Positions 38,113 to 49,200 of a DNA stretch of 64,000 bases are shown piece after piece. Numbering within the stretch: the first letter of the stretch is position 1; every line of letters starts with the position of its first letter. The notes below the pieces were generated by a model that ran no database searches, was not told where the DNA came from, and saw only the letters and a program-made list of their open reading frames with translations. Source of the DNA: Macrotrachela quadricornifera (lineage: Eukaryota; Rotifera; Eurotatoria; Philodinida; Philodinidae); the NCBI GenBank assembly GCA_022393335.1, contig JAJEKB010020179.1:262492-326491 (forward strand), read 5' to 3'. Position numbers and translations under genes: made by a program.

Positions 38113-39264
38113 ATGCAAGTGATCTATGCACATGAAGCGTTCCCGAAGAAGCTTTCCAAAAGTATTTTTCTTGCAGGACCAACACCAAGGAGTAACGATG
38201 TTGCCTCATGGCGACCTGACGTCCTCAGTATCCTTGAGGATCTACAATATGATGGTGTCGTTTTCAGTCCAGAACCAAAAGATGGTAGTTGGCATCGAGA
38301 ATATGAACAACAAGTAGAATGGGAGGAACGTGCCCTCCATATGGCAGATTGTATTCTATTCTGGGTTCCACGAGAGATGGTTACTATGCCGGCTCTAACG
38401 ACAAACGTTGAGTTTGGTATGTGGTGTGATACAGGCAAGATTGTTTTCGGAGCCCCTGAGAATGCAGCTCATGTGCGCTACTTGCAACACTATACAGTTA
38501 AAGAATGTGTACCAGAATTTAAAACCCTTAAGGAAACAGTTCAAGCCGCAGTTAACTTTATTGGTGTTGGTGCAGAGCGAATCGGCGGTGAATGTGCTGT
38601 TCCTATGCATATTTGGACGACGCAATCATTTCAGTCATGGTACAAGGCAATGTGTAATGCAGGAAATCGTCTCGATGATGCCAGAGTGCGCTGGGTATTC
38701 CGAATTGGTAAAAATAAATCAATCCTCTTTGCGTGGGTACTTCACGTCGATGTCTATATCACGTCAGAAGATCGTCACAAAACTAACGAATTTGTCTTTG
38801 CTCGTCCTGATATCTCAACAGTAGTTCTATATCATAAAAAAGAGAATCTTCTCGATACAGATATTGTTCTGATCCGAGAATTTCGCAGTCCAGTTTCAAA
38901 TTCTAGTGGATTTGTATGGGAAGTTCCTGGAGGGTCAAGTTCCAAACCTGGTATGGATCCTCTAGCCTTGGCTGCAGCTGAATGTAATGAAGAGACCGGT
39001 CTTTCCATCGCTCCAAATAGATTGCGTTCACATGGAGCACGACAGATTGTAGCCACTCTTTCTGCTCATAAAGGGCATGTCTTTTCTGCTGAATTAACAA
39101 AAGAGGAAGTCGAAAAACTGAGAAACTGTGCTGGTGTACCTTATGGAATTATTGAAGATACCGAACGCACATATACAGAAGTGGTACGACTAGGTGATCT
39201 TCTCAAAGATGACAGAGTAGATTGGTCTATGCTTGGAATGATTTTCGCTGTTGTTCAAGGTTGA
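38113..39264 (+). CDS. Nucleoside 2-deoxyribosyltransferase-like/NUDIX fusion
   Basis: The intact frame extends upstream to 38050, but the ATG at 38113 lies just after a good acceptor and directly before the first domain. That gives 383 residues. Residues about 15-150 match nucleoside 2-deoxyribosyltransferase-like proteins: IFLAGPTPR, FSPEP, ADCILFWVPREM and NVEFGMW, whose Glu is the likely nucleophile. The C-terminal half is a NUDIX hydrolase with GGSSSKPGMDPLALAAAEC and NEETGL. The usual Arg of the REUxEExGU box is Ala here, while the metal-binding Glu residues remain. The family removes or exchanges bases on deoxynucleosides, and NUDIX cuts nucleoside-diphosphate compounds. There is no intron in the coding part, and codon use is less AT-biased than in the peptidase gene. 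That fits bacterial origin, as an inference. Confidence 0.85.
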   Translation: MQVIYAHEAFPKKLSKSIFLAGPTPRSNDVASWRPDVLSILEDLQYDGVVFSPEPKDGSWHREYEQQVEWEERALHMADCILFWVPREMVTMPALTTNVEFGMWCDTGKIVFGAPENAAHVRYLQHYTVKECVPEFKTLKETVQAAVNFIGVGAERIGGECAVPMHIWTTQSFQSWYKAMCNAGNRLDDARVRWVFRIGKNKSILFAWVLHVDVYITSEDRHKTNEFVFARPDISTVVLYHKKENLLDTDIVLIREFRSPVSNSSGFVWEVPGGSSSKPGMDPLALAAAECNEETGLSIAPNRLRSHGARQIVATLSAHKGHVFSAELTKEEVEKLRNCAGVPYGIIEDTERTYTEVVRLGDLLKDDRVDWSMLGMIFAVVQG

Positions 39265-39454
39265 CGTTTATTCTTATTTAAATTTGACATTAGAAAGTCA
39301 GTATACTATGTTACAAACACAAGAACTGAACTTTTACAAACGAAAACATCAAATGGTCTGTCCACGCGTTTTAGTGCTTAATAAACACTAGAAATTAGAA
39401 GAAAACTCTTATTGTAGATGAGGATACCATATCCCATCTCAGTGCTACGGCTTT
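39265..39454. other. Short spacer
   Basis: 3' flank of the fusion gene; nothing else seen. Confidence 0.4.
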
Positions 39455-39810
39455 CCCTAGTGAATGTACTGGACGCAGGGTACTTTTCCAGGTACCTTGC
39501 TACAAGAATGTCCTAACAACTTGAAGGTACTTAAGTACCCTGATGGTATTCTATGGGCTCTTAGCACTTAATTATAAAACACTTTCAAATGTTCAAACAC
39601 AGTAATTTATTGAAAAATTTTTGCATAGAGTTCTATAGAAAATGGGCAAATATTGGAACAAGTACTGGCTGGGTACCATGTACTGAGTCAATTTCTAGCA
39701 GGGTACCCGATCAAGTTGTTGGGACATACTGGTAGCGAAGTACCTTTCGAAGTACCCTGGTGAAAAATGGTTTAGTACACAGTACTCAAGTTTCAGTACA
39801 TTCACTAGGA
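39455..39810. mobile_element. Short foldback/MITE-like element
   Basis: cctagtgaatgtactg at 39456-39471 is repeated in reverse complement at 39794-39809. Further matching blocks (gggtac, ggtacctt, caacaactt) continue inward with mismatches on both arms. Total length is about 355 bases, without coding sequence. Confidence 0.65.
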
Positions 39811-40839
39811 TTATTCCCTAATCTCAAGAGATAGAAGTCAGATAGAAATCACTAGTCAGTATTTATCAAAATTCACAAATATTCGATCCTTAACTCTGCG
39901 ATAATTATAAGATCACTCTTTCGAAAATACAAAAATATTGAATAGTGGAAAAGTTTTATTTCTACAATGACTACTCTTTAATACGAAAACAATGAATTTT
40001 TATTCCTTTAATAGAGAGAAATAGAATTTAAACTTTATCATTGGAAAGCGCACTAAACGCTGTACAGAATACGTATACTCTACCAGAAAATTTTGACGAA
40101 TTTGATAATTGTGAAAAAGTATTCTAAAAATCATTTTTCTAAAGTTCACGTTAAATATCTCTTTTTTTATGCAAAAAAAAAACCTTCTGGTGTTGAGGGT
40201 ACTATATGTCCCTAGATATAATCTTGGATTTCCATGCGTACGATTACGCTTTAATTGCGACGCAGTAACGGTTTAGTTGATATGTAGCTACTGTAAGTGA
40301 CAATATAGGCGAAATTTACCCCCTTAAAAATTTTTAAATAAAAAAAAAACTAAAAAATTAGAAGAATGAAAATTTCATCAAATTCGAAAAAATTATTGGT
40401 AATAAATTTTAAAAAGAAATGTTACAAATATTGAAAAAATAAGACTAAAAAATCAAAGAAAATTAGAAAAACTGAATAAAAAGGCAAAATAATGAAAAAG
40501 CAAAAAATAATTTTTAGAGAGAGATTGCTATTAAACATAGGAAAAAATCTAATCGCAAATTTAAATACATCACTTTGAAAAATTCCTTCGTCATCCGTTT
40601 AGTTTTATATAAATTATGTTAGAAAATACATGTTATATCTTTCGTATTGAAATAAATTATAAGCAGAGACCTCTTCAACGTTTCCTTTTATCTAGTTTCT
40701 CTAACTAAATTTCAGTACTAGAGTATGACCAATTATGATGAACAAAAAATAAATTATAATTGTTTAGTATCAGATAGAATGAGTTATACAATGCGAAGAT
40801 TTCGGCACAATTATTAATAAAGACGCGACATAGGTTGGA

Positions 40840-40876
40840 GGGGTGAGGGTGAGGGTGGGTGAGGGTAAGGGTGAGG
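40840..40876 (+). repeat. G-rich GGGTGA-like tract, quadruplex-prone
   Basis: Six runs of at least three G are separated by one to three bases (TGA, TGA, T, TGA, TAA), followed by TGAGG. The spacing satisfies the usual four-run quadruplex rule. It resembles degenerate telomeric-type repeats, but the unit is not a clean telomere repeat. Confidence 0.7.
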
Positions 40877-40948
40877 TTGTCAAGAAACCGCTACCTGTAG
40901 GTTGCTGCCAAATGCAACGAACAGCATCTTTCCTCCGTGGATTACTTT

Positions 40949-40986
40949 CAGCATCCTGTAGACAGCATCCTGCAGGCAGCATCCTT
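40949..40986. repeat. 14-base tandem repeat, about three copies
   Basis: cagcatcctgtaga-like units start at 40949, 40963 and 40977, an exact period of 14. The third copy is partial. Confidence 0.75.
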
Positions 40987-41246
40987 AATCTATCATATAG
41001 TAATAGGTGAATAGTCAAATCGAATTGACGAGTTATATACTACTGAAAATTTGATGCGGAGTCTTATAATTATGAAACATCGTGTATTTCAAACTATAAA
41101 AACTGCTAATTATTTGCTGAATGAAAAATATCAATGTATTTTTATTTAATTTCTTGTTTGAAGAACAGGGATCAACGATGATCTTGACTGAAAGTATTAA
41201 GATTAATTACGGTTTATCCGATTTTGGATGAAATCTTTAAAATAAA

Positions 41247-43040
41247 TTAGGAGAAAAATGAGTCTTCTAAATATCTTAGGGATAAGTTTTGAATCCATAT
41301 TCGAATATGGTGAATATAACGAGAATCTCGTTTAATCGAACATGTTGGTGATAAATTCTGTTGTAACCAATGAACAAGTTGATCTTCTGTTGATGATAAA
41401 TAATTGAGCCATTCATCATCTCGAGATCGAACGATTAATGCTCGAAGTTTACTCATAGAATTGATAAGATAACTTATATTCTTACGATTTCCAACTTTGA
41501 TGTAAAGTACTTCACAATGAATTCCTAGTGATGAATTACTGATTTGAATGCATTCTTCATCATTAAACCATTGGTCATAATCGAAAAGATTAACTCGTCG
41601 AATTAATCGAGTTTTTATGATGACTGGTGTTAATTTTTCATCGATTGAAGGTTTTTGATTGATATGTTGATCTTTTGGCCAAGAGTCAAATTTCAAAGAA
41701 TCGAGATAAGAGGTTTGATCAAGTAAAGCTTGTAGTTGTAATTGAGCATCAGTATCCGAGATATTACATGATCGTGATACTTCTAACGACATTAATCGAT
41801 CACATCTTCGAACAATTGATAATAGGTGATTATTGACAGGAAGTTCTACTGATAGACTAGTTATATTAGGAAAATTGAGATTAGATACAATCATTTCTTC
41901 GTTTGAAGAAAAACGATAGAGTAGATGTTGAACACGATCATATGAATAATAATTATCATCATTGAGAGAAGTCGATTTAAATAATAATGGAAAATGTATA
42001 TTAAAATAAGAAAAGTAATACGGTAAAGTATATAGACAAATCATATTAGAATTTTCATCTGAATTATAATGATATCGAATAAACCATTGATGTTCTTCAA
42101 TCCAAAAACGAGTTTGAAATGAATTCAATAATTCATTTTTACGTTTCTCACCGATAACTGGAAATTTCATTTTCAATTGAAATACTTTCAATTTTGGTGA
42201 ATAATTACAGATAATTTGTTCCCATTCATATCCATCCATTTTTACATAAGATGTTTCGATTTTTAATTTATATAAATTAGGCATATGTTGTAACAAGTTT
42301 TCTATACTATTACGTTGTGGACCAATAAAAACAAGATTTAATTCAGTTATCGATAAAACTGATGTTTGCATTACTTTATCATTAAGAATACAAAATAATT
42401 CTAATGCAAGATATCGAAGACAAGGTGTATGCTCACAAAGATGTATCAAATGATCAATATGATATAGAACACCTACGATTGATAAATATTCTATTGTTAA
42501 TGAAATATTCGTTGGTGTTAAAATACTATATCCATTTTTTATATCAATATCTATATAACAATAAATTAATTTAGATAAATTCCAAATACAATTCATTAAA
42601 TGAAAAATATCTTCTTGTTTTCGTCCAAAATAACATGCTATTAGTTTTAAATGAGTAATATGATGACATTCGAATAAAATTTCACTAATTTGTTCACCTG
42701 AACGAATATGATCTAATGAAAGTGAACGAAGATATGGAAATTGATTGAAATTCCAACCATAAGAACGAAATAAATGAATTTGTTCAGGAGTTTCATCATC
42801 ATCAGAAAGACCAATTGAAACAATTCGATCAGTAATTAATGGAAGTACATGTTGACAAATAAATTCAAAATCTCGTTTTGATACTGCTCGAAAGTCCATA
42901 CGATGTTTTTGAAAATAAATGAAGATCAGATTGTCTAAACGTTTATTAATTCCATAGAAAGCTCGAAGAAGTTGAATAGCAGAACAATATTCAAATACAT
43001 CAAGCAAAAGTTCGTTAGCTAATAATTCTAAATTCATCAT
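41247..43040 (-). CDS. F-box/LRR-like protein
   Basis: An intact 597-residue frame without introns. The first 45 residues are an F-box (LELLANELLLDVFEYCSAIQ then LLRAFYGINKRLD), followed by irregular leucine-rich segments (YLRSLSLDHI, ITHLKLIAC, LRYLALELF, ITELNLVFI, LYKLKIETS). F-box proteins join Skp1 and bring substrates to a cullin-RING ubiquitin ligase; the substrate here is unknown. The block YEWEQIICNYSPKLKVF...FWIEEHQWFIRY is shared with the decayed copy at 24226-25641, which shows that the family has several members locally. Two Met codons open the frame at 43040 and 43037; either keeps the F-box. Confidence 0.8.
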   Translation of the reverse strand: MMNLELLANELLLDVFEYCSAIQLLRAFYGINKRLDNLIFIYFQKHRMDFRAVSKRDFEFICQHVLPLITDRIVSIGLSDDDETPEQIHLFRSYGWNFNQFPYLRSLSLDHIRSGEQISEILFECHHITHLKLIACYFGRKQEDIFHLMNCIWNLSKLIYCYIDIDIKNGYSILTPTNISLTIEYLSIVGVLYHIDHLIHLCEHTPCLRYLALELFCILNDKVMQTSVLSITELNLVFIGPQRNSIENLLQHMPNLYKLKIETSYVKMDGYEWEQIICNYSPKLKVFQLKMKFPVIGEKRKNELLNSFQTRFWIEEHQWFIRYHYNSDENSNMICLYTLPYYFSYFNIHFPLLFKSTSLNDDNYYSYDRVQHLLYRFSSNEEMIVSNLNFPNITSLSVELPVNNHLLSIVRRCDRLMSLEVSRSCNISDTDAQLQLQALLDQTSYLDSLKFDSWPKDQHINQKPSIDEKLTPVIIKTRLIRRVNLFDYDQWFNDEECIQISNSSLGIHCEVLYIKVGNRKNISYLINSMSKLRALIVRSRDDEWLNYLSSTEDQLVHWLQQNLSPTCSIKRDSRYIHHIRIWIQNLSLRYLEDSFFS

Positions 43041-44023
43041 TTATTATTCGTCGACTTACACTAAAATGAATCTGATGCAATAACACATTATTACACTTTA
43101 AAAGAAGATAACCAGAAAAGTTTTTTGTAATAAGATTATTTTCTTTTCGTATGACTCTTACATATGTGTTGATAAAAGTAAATGAGTCATCTATGCATTT
43201 TATCATATTCACTTCATTCATAATCAATTTATTTCTAGAAATAGTTAAATTGAGATTTTTAATGTGACGAAACAGTTGCCTTTCAATTGCTTAATCTATT
43301 ATGTATGAAGTGGGTACAGTCTATAGAACTTTTTGGCATTCAGTTGAAGAAAATTTTATGAAGTGCAGGATCTTACTAGTCAACGACCATATTGCTAAGA
43401 AGTACTTTATCTACTATTGTAAGAATAATGTATAGTGTTGTTTCGCTTGTATAAAAGAAGATTTCTGAGAACATTTATGAATTACCTTCAGGTGAGCTTC
43501 GGAAAAATTCAAGAGGTATTTTCAAATAATCTTCGAAAAATCTAACGAAGATCGAGAGTTAGACTTTGATTATCGAGATCGAAAATTCAACAGAAATAAC
43601 CGAGAAGAACATAAGTAACACCAAATATATTAGTAGCTCTTTCTACATCAACACTTCTACTTTAATTTCTTAAAGTATTTACATTATACATAAAATGATT
43701 GCTATTGAAGTATGTTTTTAAACCCAATTATAGCTAATTATTGTTTTTATTGAGTATCAGCTTGTGTCTTTTTTTTGATAAAATTAATTTTTAATAATAT
43801 CAATCGGTAGGAATGCGCAACCTTGCATCCCGCACAGCCTGCACTTTATTTTTTTGCCTTCTATTTTTGTAATTGTAGGATGTTGTTTGTCATGGTTTCA
43901 TCGTCAATGACGTACACATACGAGCACATGTAAAAACAGTAAAATAGTTTTTCGATGTTTGAAAGGAAAGAGAAAAACAAAATATTTATCAAAAAACTTG
44001 CATATTCTTTCGTTCTTGATAAC
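43041..44023. other. Intergenic between divergent genes
   Basis: Divergent promoters of the F-box and PARP genes are expected here, but no specific site can be named. Confidence 0.4.
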
Positions 44024-45091
44024 ATGGACGAACTTAACAGTTTGGCTGATGCACTCGACAAAGTTGATATTAAATATGGAGAACATGGAAGAGATCCTTC
44101 AACGTCTTCGTGGGCTAAACGTGTTGACGAAAAAGATCGTATAGCGGATATGATGTATCAGCTCACTCATAAGGTGTCTGATCAATTTCCATTAGCAACT
44201 TATCTTATTTCACCATCACATGGTCGTCAACTAGTAGCCTTACAACGAATTCGATTTAAAAGAGATCCTATGCATTTAGATCTTATATGTTATATGCTGC
44301 TTAATTCATCATCAAAATTTTTACAATTTCATATACTAACAGCATTAGCTGCTATTTTGGATCAATGTGACTATCGACAATTGATTCAAATTCAACAAAC
44401 ACTTGTTTGGTATATTCCAGAGAAAAAAACATATCGAGAAAATGTGAAATTTCAATTACTTGAAAACGTTAAACCCATGTTGATTTTTTCAATTACTGAA
44501 ATCGAAAAAAACACATTTTGGTGGCGAGATGTTGAAAGTAAATTTTTCAATAGTCTTGCAGGCATTGTACAGTATCGTCTTAACAGTTTATATATCATTC
44601 GAAATCGTCGTCTATACGAACAATTTGAAAATTATCGTTCTAAACTTGGACATAATGCGCAAATATTATTTGTCTATCATGGATCATCTTATGAATGCTT
44701 GCGACGTATCGCTGAAAATGGCTTTCTCGAACCAAAAGATTTAAATCAAACGGCAAATGTTGGTTTACAATCGCTCAACATCAAGAAACTCGATTCTGGT
44801 TATTTTGGTTGCGGTATCTATCAAGGATTTGCAGCTGACTATGCCATTCTTTATGCTGAAGAACATAGACAATCGAATGAAATTATGCTCAGTGCTGTAT
44901 TACCAGGAAAATCGTATACTGTCAAGAAAGGCCGAGAAAAATTTGGTCTAGATTGTGAATCTGGCTTTGACTCGCATATATCACCAGAATCGAAAGAAAT
45001 TGTATTGTTTAAATCGGCACAAATATTACCATTATTCATCATTCGCTTTGAACGTGCGCCCAATGGACCAATTGTTGAAGAAGAGCCTTGA
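44024..45091 (+). CDS. PARP-type ADP-ribosyltransferase
   Basis: An intact single-exon frame. I choose the ATG at 44024 (MDELNSLADALDKVD), giving 355 residues, because the 23 residues before it (from 43955) look like 5' UTR. The N-terminal half is helical and not recognised. The C-terminal part has the PARP catalytic signature: His in FVYHGSS (about residue 224), Tyr in GCGIYQGFAADYAILYAEE, and Glu in SKEIVLFKSAQILPLFII. Together these form an H-Y-E triad, which in the family usually permits chain formation. It would transfer ADP-ribose from NAD+ to proteins or nucleic acid ends. The PARP4-like gene follows 720 bases downstream on the same strand. The catalytic domain is not close to PARP4's, so this is not a simple tandem copy. 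Confidence 0.8.
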   Translation: MDELNSLADALDKVDIKYGEHGRDPSTSSWAKRVDEKDRIADMMYQLTHKVSDQFPLATYLISPSHGRQLVALQRIRFKRDPMHLDLICYMLLNSSSKFLQFHILTALAAILDQCDYRQLIQIQQTLVWYIPEKKTYRENVKFQLLENVKPMLIFSITEIEKNTFWWRDVESKFFNSLAGIVQYRLNSLYIIRNRRLYEQFENYRSKLGHNAQILFVYHGSSYECLRRIAENGFLEPKDLNQTANVGLQSLNIKKLDSGYFGCGIYQGFAADYAILYAEEHRQSNEIMLSAVLPGKSYTVKKGREKFGLDCESGFDSHISPESKEIVLFKSAQILPLFIIRFERAPNGPIVEEEP

Positions 45092-45814
45092 ATTTTACTT
45101 TCAGCTTAGTTAAACAAACTAATCAAGTAGTTTTGAAGTTACTTGAAGACGAAAATCTTTATTTATAGTAATTAAGTTTCTTAAAATTTGTTTTTATATA
45201 AATAAATAAATAAATAAAAAAAACTAATATATCCATACGTATATGTATTCTTTTTCTTTATTCTATTGTTGAAAATAATACGGATAACATTTCAGTTGAT
45301 CTTCTATAGAATAATCTATTCGACTGAATTCAATACAAATATGAGAAAGATGATCAAGTCTCAAGCATAGAATGACCAAAAGTCAATCTCAAATAGGATT
45401 TATCAATGATATCTACAAATATTCGTCTGATCATTCATCAGGAAAGATCGAACTATATATAGTATACAAAGTTTTTTGTTTTGAAGAAGTCTTGTAAGAC
45501 ATATCACAATAGAATATTTTTTATTACTAACATTCTTTCTAAAGCTTAACGGTTATTTATTTCCATTCACAGATAGACATTAATGTTGTCCTCTATAGCT
45601 TGTCAAAACTTTCATATAACTATGTCATGGGCTTGTGCAATAACATAACATGCGTAAAACTGTAAAGAAAAATATCGATGACATTGCTTGTCTTTTACTT
45701 TTTTTTTTCTCTTTTTCTACACATTAAATAGCATGTAACTACATCAGTCATCAAAAAAGAAACAACTGTGCATACTTCCATATTACTTAATAATCGTGAT
45801 TAAATCATTTTTAG
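45092..45814. other. Intergenic between the two PARP genes
   Basis: Holds the 3' end of the first PARP, with repeated aataaa near 45200, and probably the promoter of the next gene. catttttag directly before the ATG at 45815 may be a 5'-UTR splice acceptor. Confidence 0.4.
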
Positions 45815-46237
45815 ATGAGACAAACTACTATATCTACTTCAGTTTCTTCACCATTCAATGGTAAAACTATTGTACTTGAACTTGGTCGTGAAATAGGCTT
45901 TAAAGCTAAACAAGAACTGATCAATTATTTACGAGAACAGCAAGCGCATATTTCATATATTCTTACAGCTAGTGTATGTCCTTCTTCAATATCATAAGAG
46001 CATTCTTAAAATTAACTTTTGTTTTAAAGACTGATTATGTTTTAGTTACAAATAATATTGATAGTTATAAGACACGTCGTGCTAAACAGCTTGGCTTACC
46101 CTTGGTCAATATTGAATATGTCTATGAATATCGTCGTTTGTCATCTGATCAAACACAGATCAATATTGATAAGTTTATTATTAAGTCTGCTGAAGATCAA
46201 GAAAATTTTACAAAAACTGGTACTATTCCTGTTACAG
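45815..46237 (+). other. BRCT domain of the PARP4-like protein
   Basis: The first two exons encode [10 protein letters not shown], the join into TDYVLVTN, and [20 protein letters not shown], the strand-helix-strand and terminal aromatic pattern of BRCT domains. PARP4 also begins with BRCT. Confidence 0.7.
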
Positions 46238-49200
46238 GTATTAAAATTATTTTTTGTAATTATATTGAACATATTTATCCGTTAGGATCTCGAGTAAATT
46301 CGATCAAAATTAATAAATTTGATTTAAATAAAATTAAACTATGGAATTTTGATGATACTAATTTGCCTCATTTCGATGAATCTACACATTGTGAAATTGG
46401 TAAATGGGCTATTTTCAAAGTACAGTTATATTTAATTATAACTATAATTCTCTTACATTTCTATTGTTTTGGGATAGGAAACTAACGATAATTACGATGT
46501 ATTTTTTGTTCTCGAACTTCAAATTATTCCAGAGCAATACTATAATCAAACAATAAGCGATTATCGACTACGATTTCGATATGAAAAACAGACTATTACT
46601 AGCGAAAGACAACAACAAGAGAAAAAAGTTTTGATACAGTATGCATTTAGTAATGATCCAAATGAACTACAACAATTATTTGCATCATACTATTATCGAG
46701 TGGCTACAATGCCACGTGTAACACGAATTCGAGAGATGTTACCTGATAAATTAGGATCAAAATCATTGTTACGTGTAAGTAAATAACGTTGATAAAGAAA
46801 AATAATGATTTTTTTAGTCTTTATTTAATCATCGTATTGATACACAAACCCTCGATGAAAATGTATGTCAATTGATTGAATCGATTTGGTTAGAATCAAT
46901 TGGTGATCTGAATAAAATTTTGAGCATATTACCAGAATCGATTACTCTCGAAACAGTATATATATATATTCATTTTGTTATATTTAACCTAAATATTTTT
47001 GTTTAAACTACGAACTAGATTATCGAAGCTGAAACTGCACTACTTGAGCTCAAATCAACTAATGATCCAGCTGCTGCACTTCGTTTTTATTCACTTATTC
47101 CACATCGACCACAATATCATGTTGATCTCGTTAAGAATCGTCGAGCATTAATCGAAAAATTAGATTTATGTCAAGTACGATTATTTCTTTCAATTAATTA
47201 TTTTATTTGATCTTTTATCTATTCAGATGCTTCGAGATATGTTAACAGTTAATGAATTAACTAATTGGAATATCAAAGCATCAATTGAAGCTAAATATCG
47301 AGCATTAAAATGTTACATCGAAACATTGGTTAATTCAACATCTGAATTTAAGAATATTGTCAATCTTATTCAATCATCAACAGATAGGTAAGAAAAATTG
47401 AAATTCGATTTTGCTTTTTTTTTATGATAACTTTGTTCCTTTTTATTTATTAGTGGTAAACAAATTGTTATTCATAATGTATTCAGTGTAACTAAACAGA
47501 CAGATGCACTTAATTTTTCTACAACATTATCCAATCAACGATTACTTTTTCATGGATCGAAGTATCCTAATTTTCTTGGAATTCTTTCACGGTAAAATAT
47601 ATTCATTTTATACTTAAGATAATTATCTCGATATACATTTAGTGGTTTAACAATGCCAAAAATAGTAGTTGAAGAATTAGGTATCATACGTACTGATATT
47701 GGTTGTCTCGGTTATGGAATTTATTTTTCTGATTCTATTTCAACATCTCTAAAATATACAACATCAAGTACAATACGACCTGGTCGTCGATTATTATGCA
47801 TTTGTCAAGTAGCATTAGGTCAAACAGCTAACTATTATTCATTTTCACCGACTCTCATAAAACCTCCCGATGGTTTTCATAGTACATACGGAGTTAAACG
47901 AACAGGAGATAATAATTCAATGTTTATTGTAAGTAATTTTTAAAATACTTTTCACTTTATTTCAATATAATATCATCGTAAGAAATAAATACAAATCTAA
48001 TTTTTATTGAATTAGGATAATGAATATGCAATTTATCAACTTAATCAACAACGTTTACTCTACATTGTCGAAGTTTCATGGCTACCAAATGATATTCTTA
48101 ATATGGAATTTGAACGATTACCTATTGTTCACTATCAACAAGATACATCAAATTTGAATGAACAGGGTAATAAATGAATTGTTTCTTTTAGATTAGAATT
48201 CAATCAAATTATCTCTTATATTCTAGTCGATGTTCCATTAACAATTGATGATGAAATAATTGAAATAGCTGAACAAGATTATGGTTTAATATGTCCATCA
48301 TCAGGAAAACTTATACCACTTAAATCATTTCATATTCGTGCTCAAATTATTGATACTACAGTTGAAGTAATAATATCTATTGTTTTAATAAACTAGTCCT
48401 AATTCATTATATTTCTATTTAATACAAGATTGTTTTCTATCAATTCTATCATAATACAAGTTCAATACCAATCGAAGCTAAATATGTATTTCCTCTTGAT
48501 GAAAATTCCACTGTATGTGGTTTTGAAGCACATATTAATAATAAAATAATCAAAGGTGTTGTTAAAGAAAAAGAACAAGCTAAAAAAGAATATCGTGAAG
48601 CAATTGAAAAAGGTCATGGTGCATATTTAATGCATCAAGAACAAGCTCAAATATTTAGTGTAGCTGTTGGTAATTTACCAGCAAATAATGAAGTTATTAT
48701 TAAAATAACATATGTAGCTGAATTAGAAATTGAAAATAATGATATTATTTTTCGTCTTCCAGCTAAAATGGCTTCATGGCATTCAAAAAAAGCAATTGAA
48801 ACTAAAGATCAATCAATTATAAAATCAATTGATATTATTGATGAAAAAGTTGAATTTAGTTTTAAAGCATCAATTCAAATGCCATATGAAATAATTAAAT
48901 TATTCTCACCCACACATCGTCTTCGTCGAAAATTAACCGATTGTATAGCTATGATTGAACTTGTTGATAATATCTTACTTGATCGAGATTTTATTCTTTC
49001 AATAACACTTAAAAGTGCGAATTTACCTCGAATATTAAATGAAACATTATCATTACATAAAAATAATTATAATTCTCAAGCATGTATGCTTACTTTCTAT
49101 CCACGATTTGAATTATTGACTGATTTAAATGAACAAATTGAAATTATTTTTATTATTGATGTATCAAATTCAATGGATGGAAGTCATGTACAACAAGCTA

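Larger units (their letters stand above)
39811..41246. other. Intergenic with a G-rich tract and a 14-base repeat
   Basis: Mostly AT-rich and non-coding. The G-rich tract at 40840-40876 and the triplicated 14-base unit at 40949-40986 stand out and are listed separately. Confidence 0.45.

Noticed and set aside
38124..39100. Minus-strand frames opposite the fusion gene
   Set aside because: Shadows of a real coding strand that carries clear domains.
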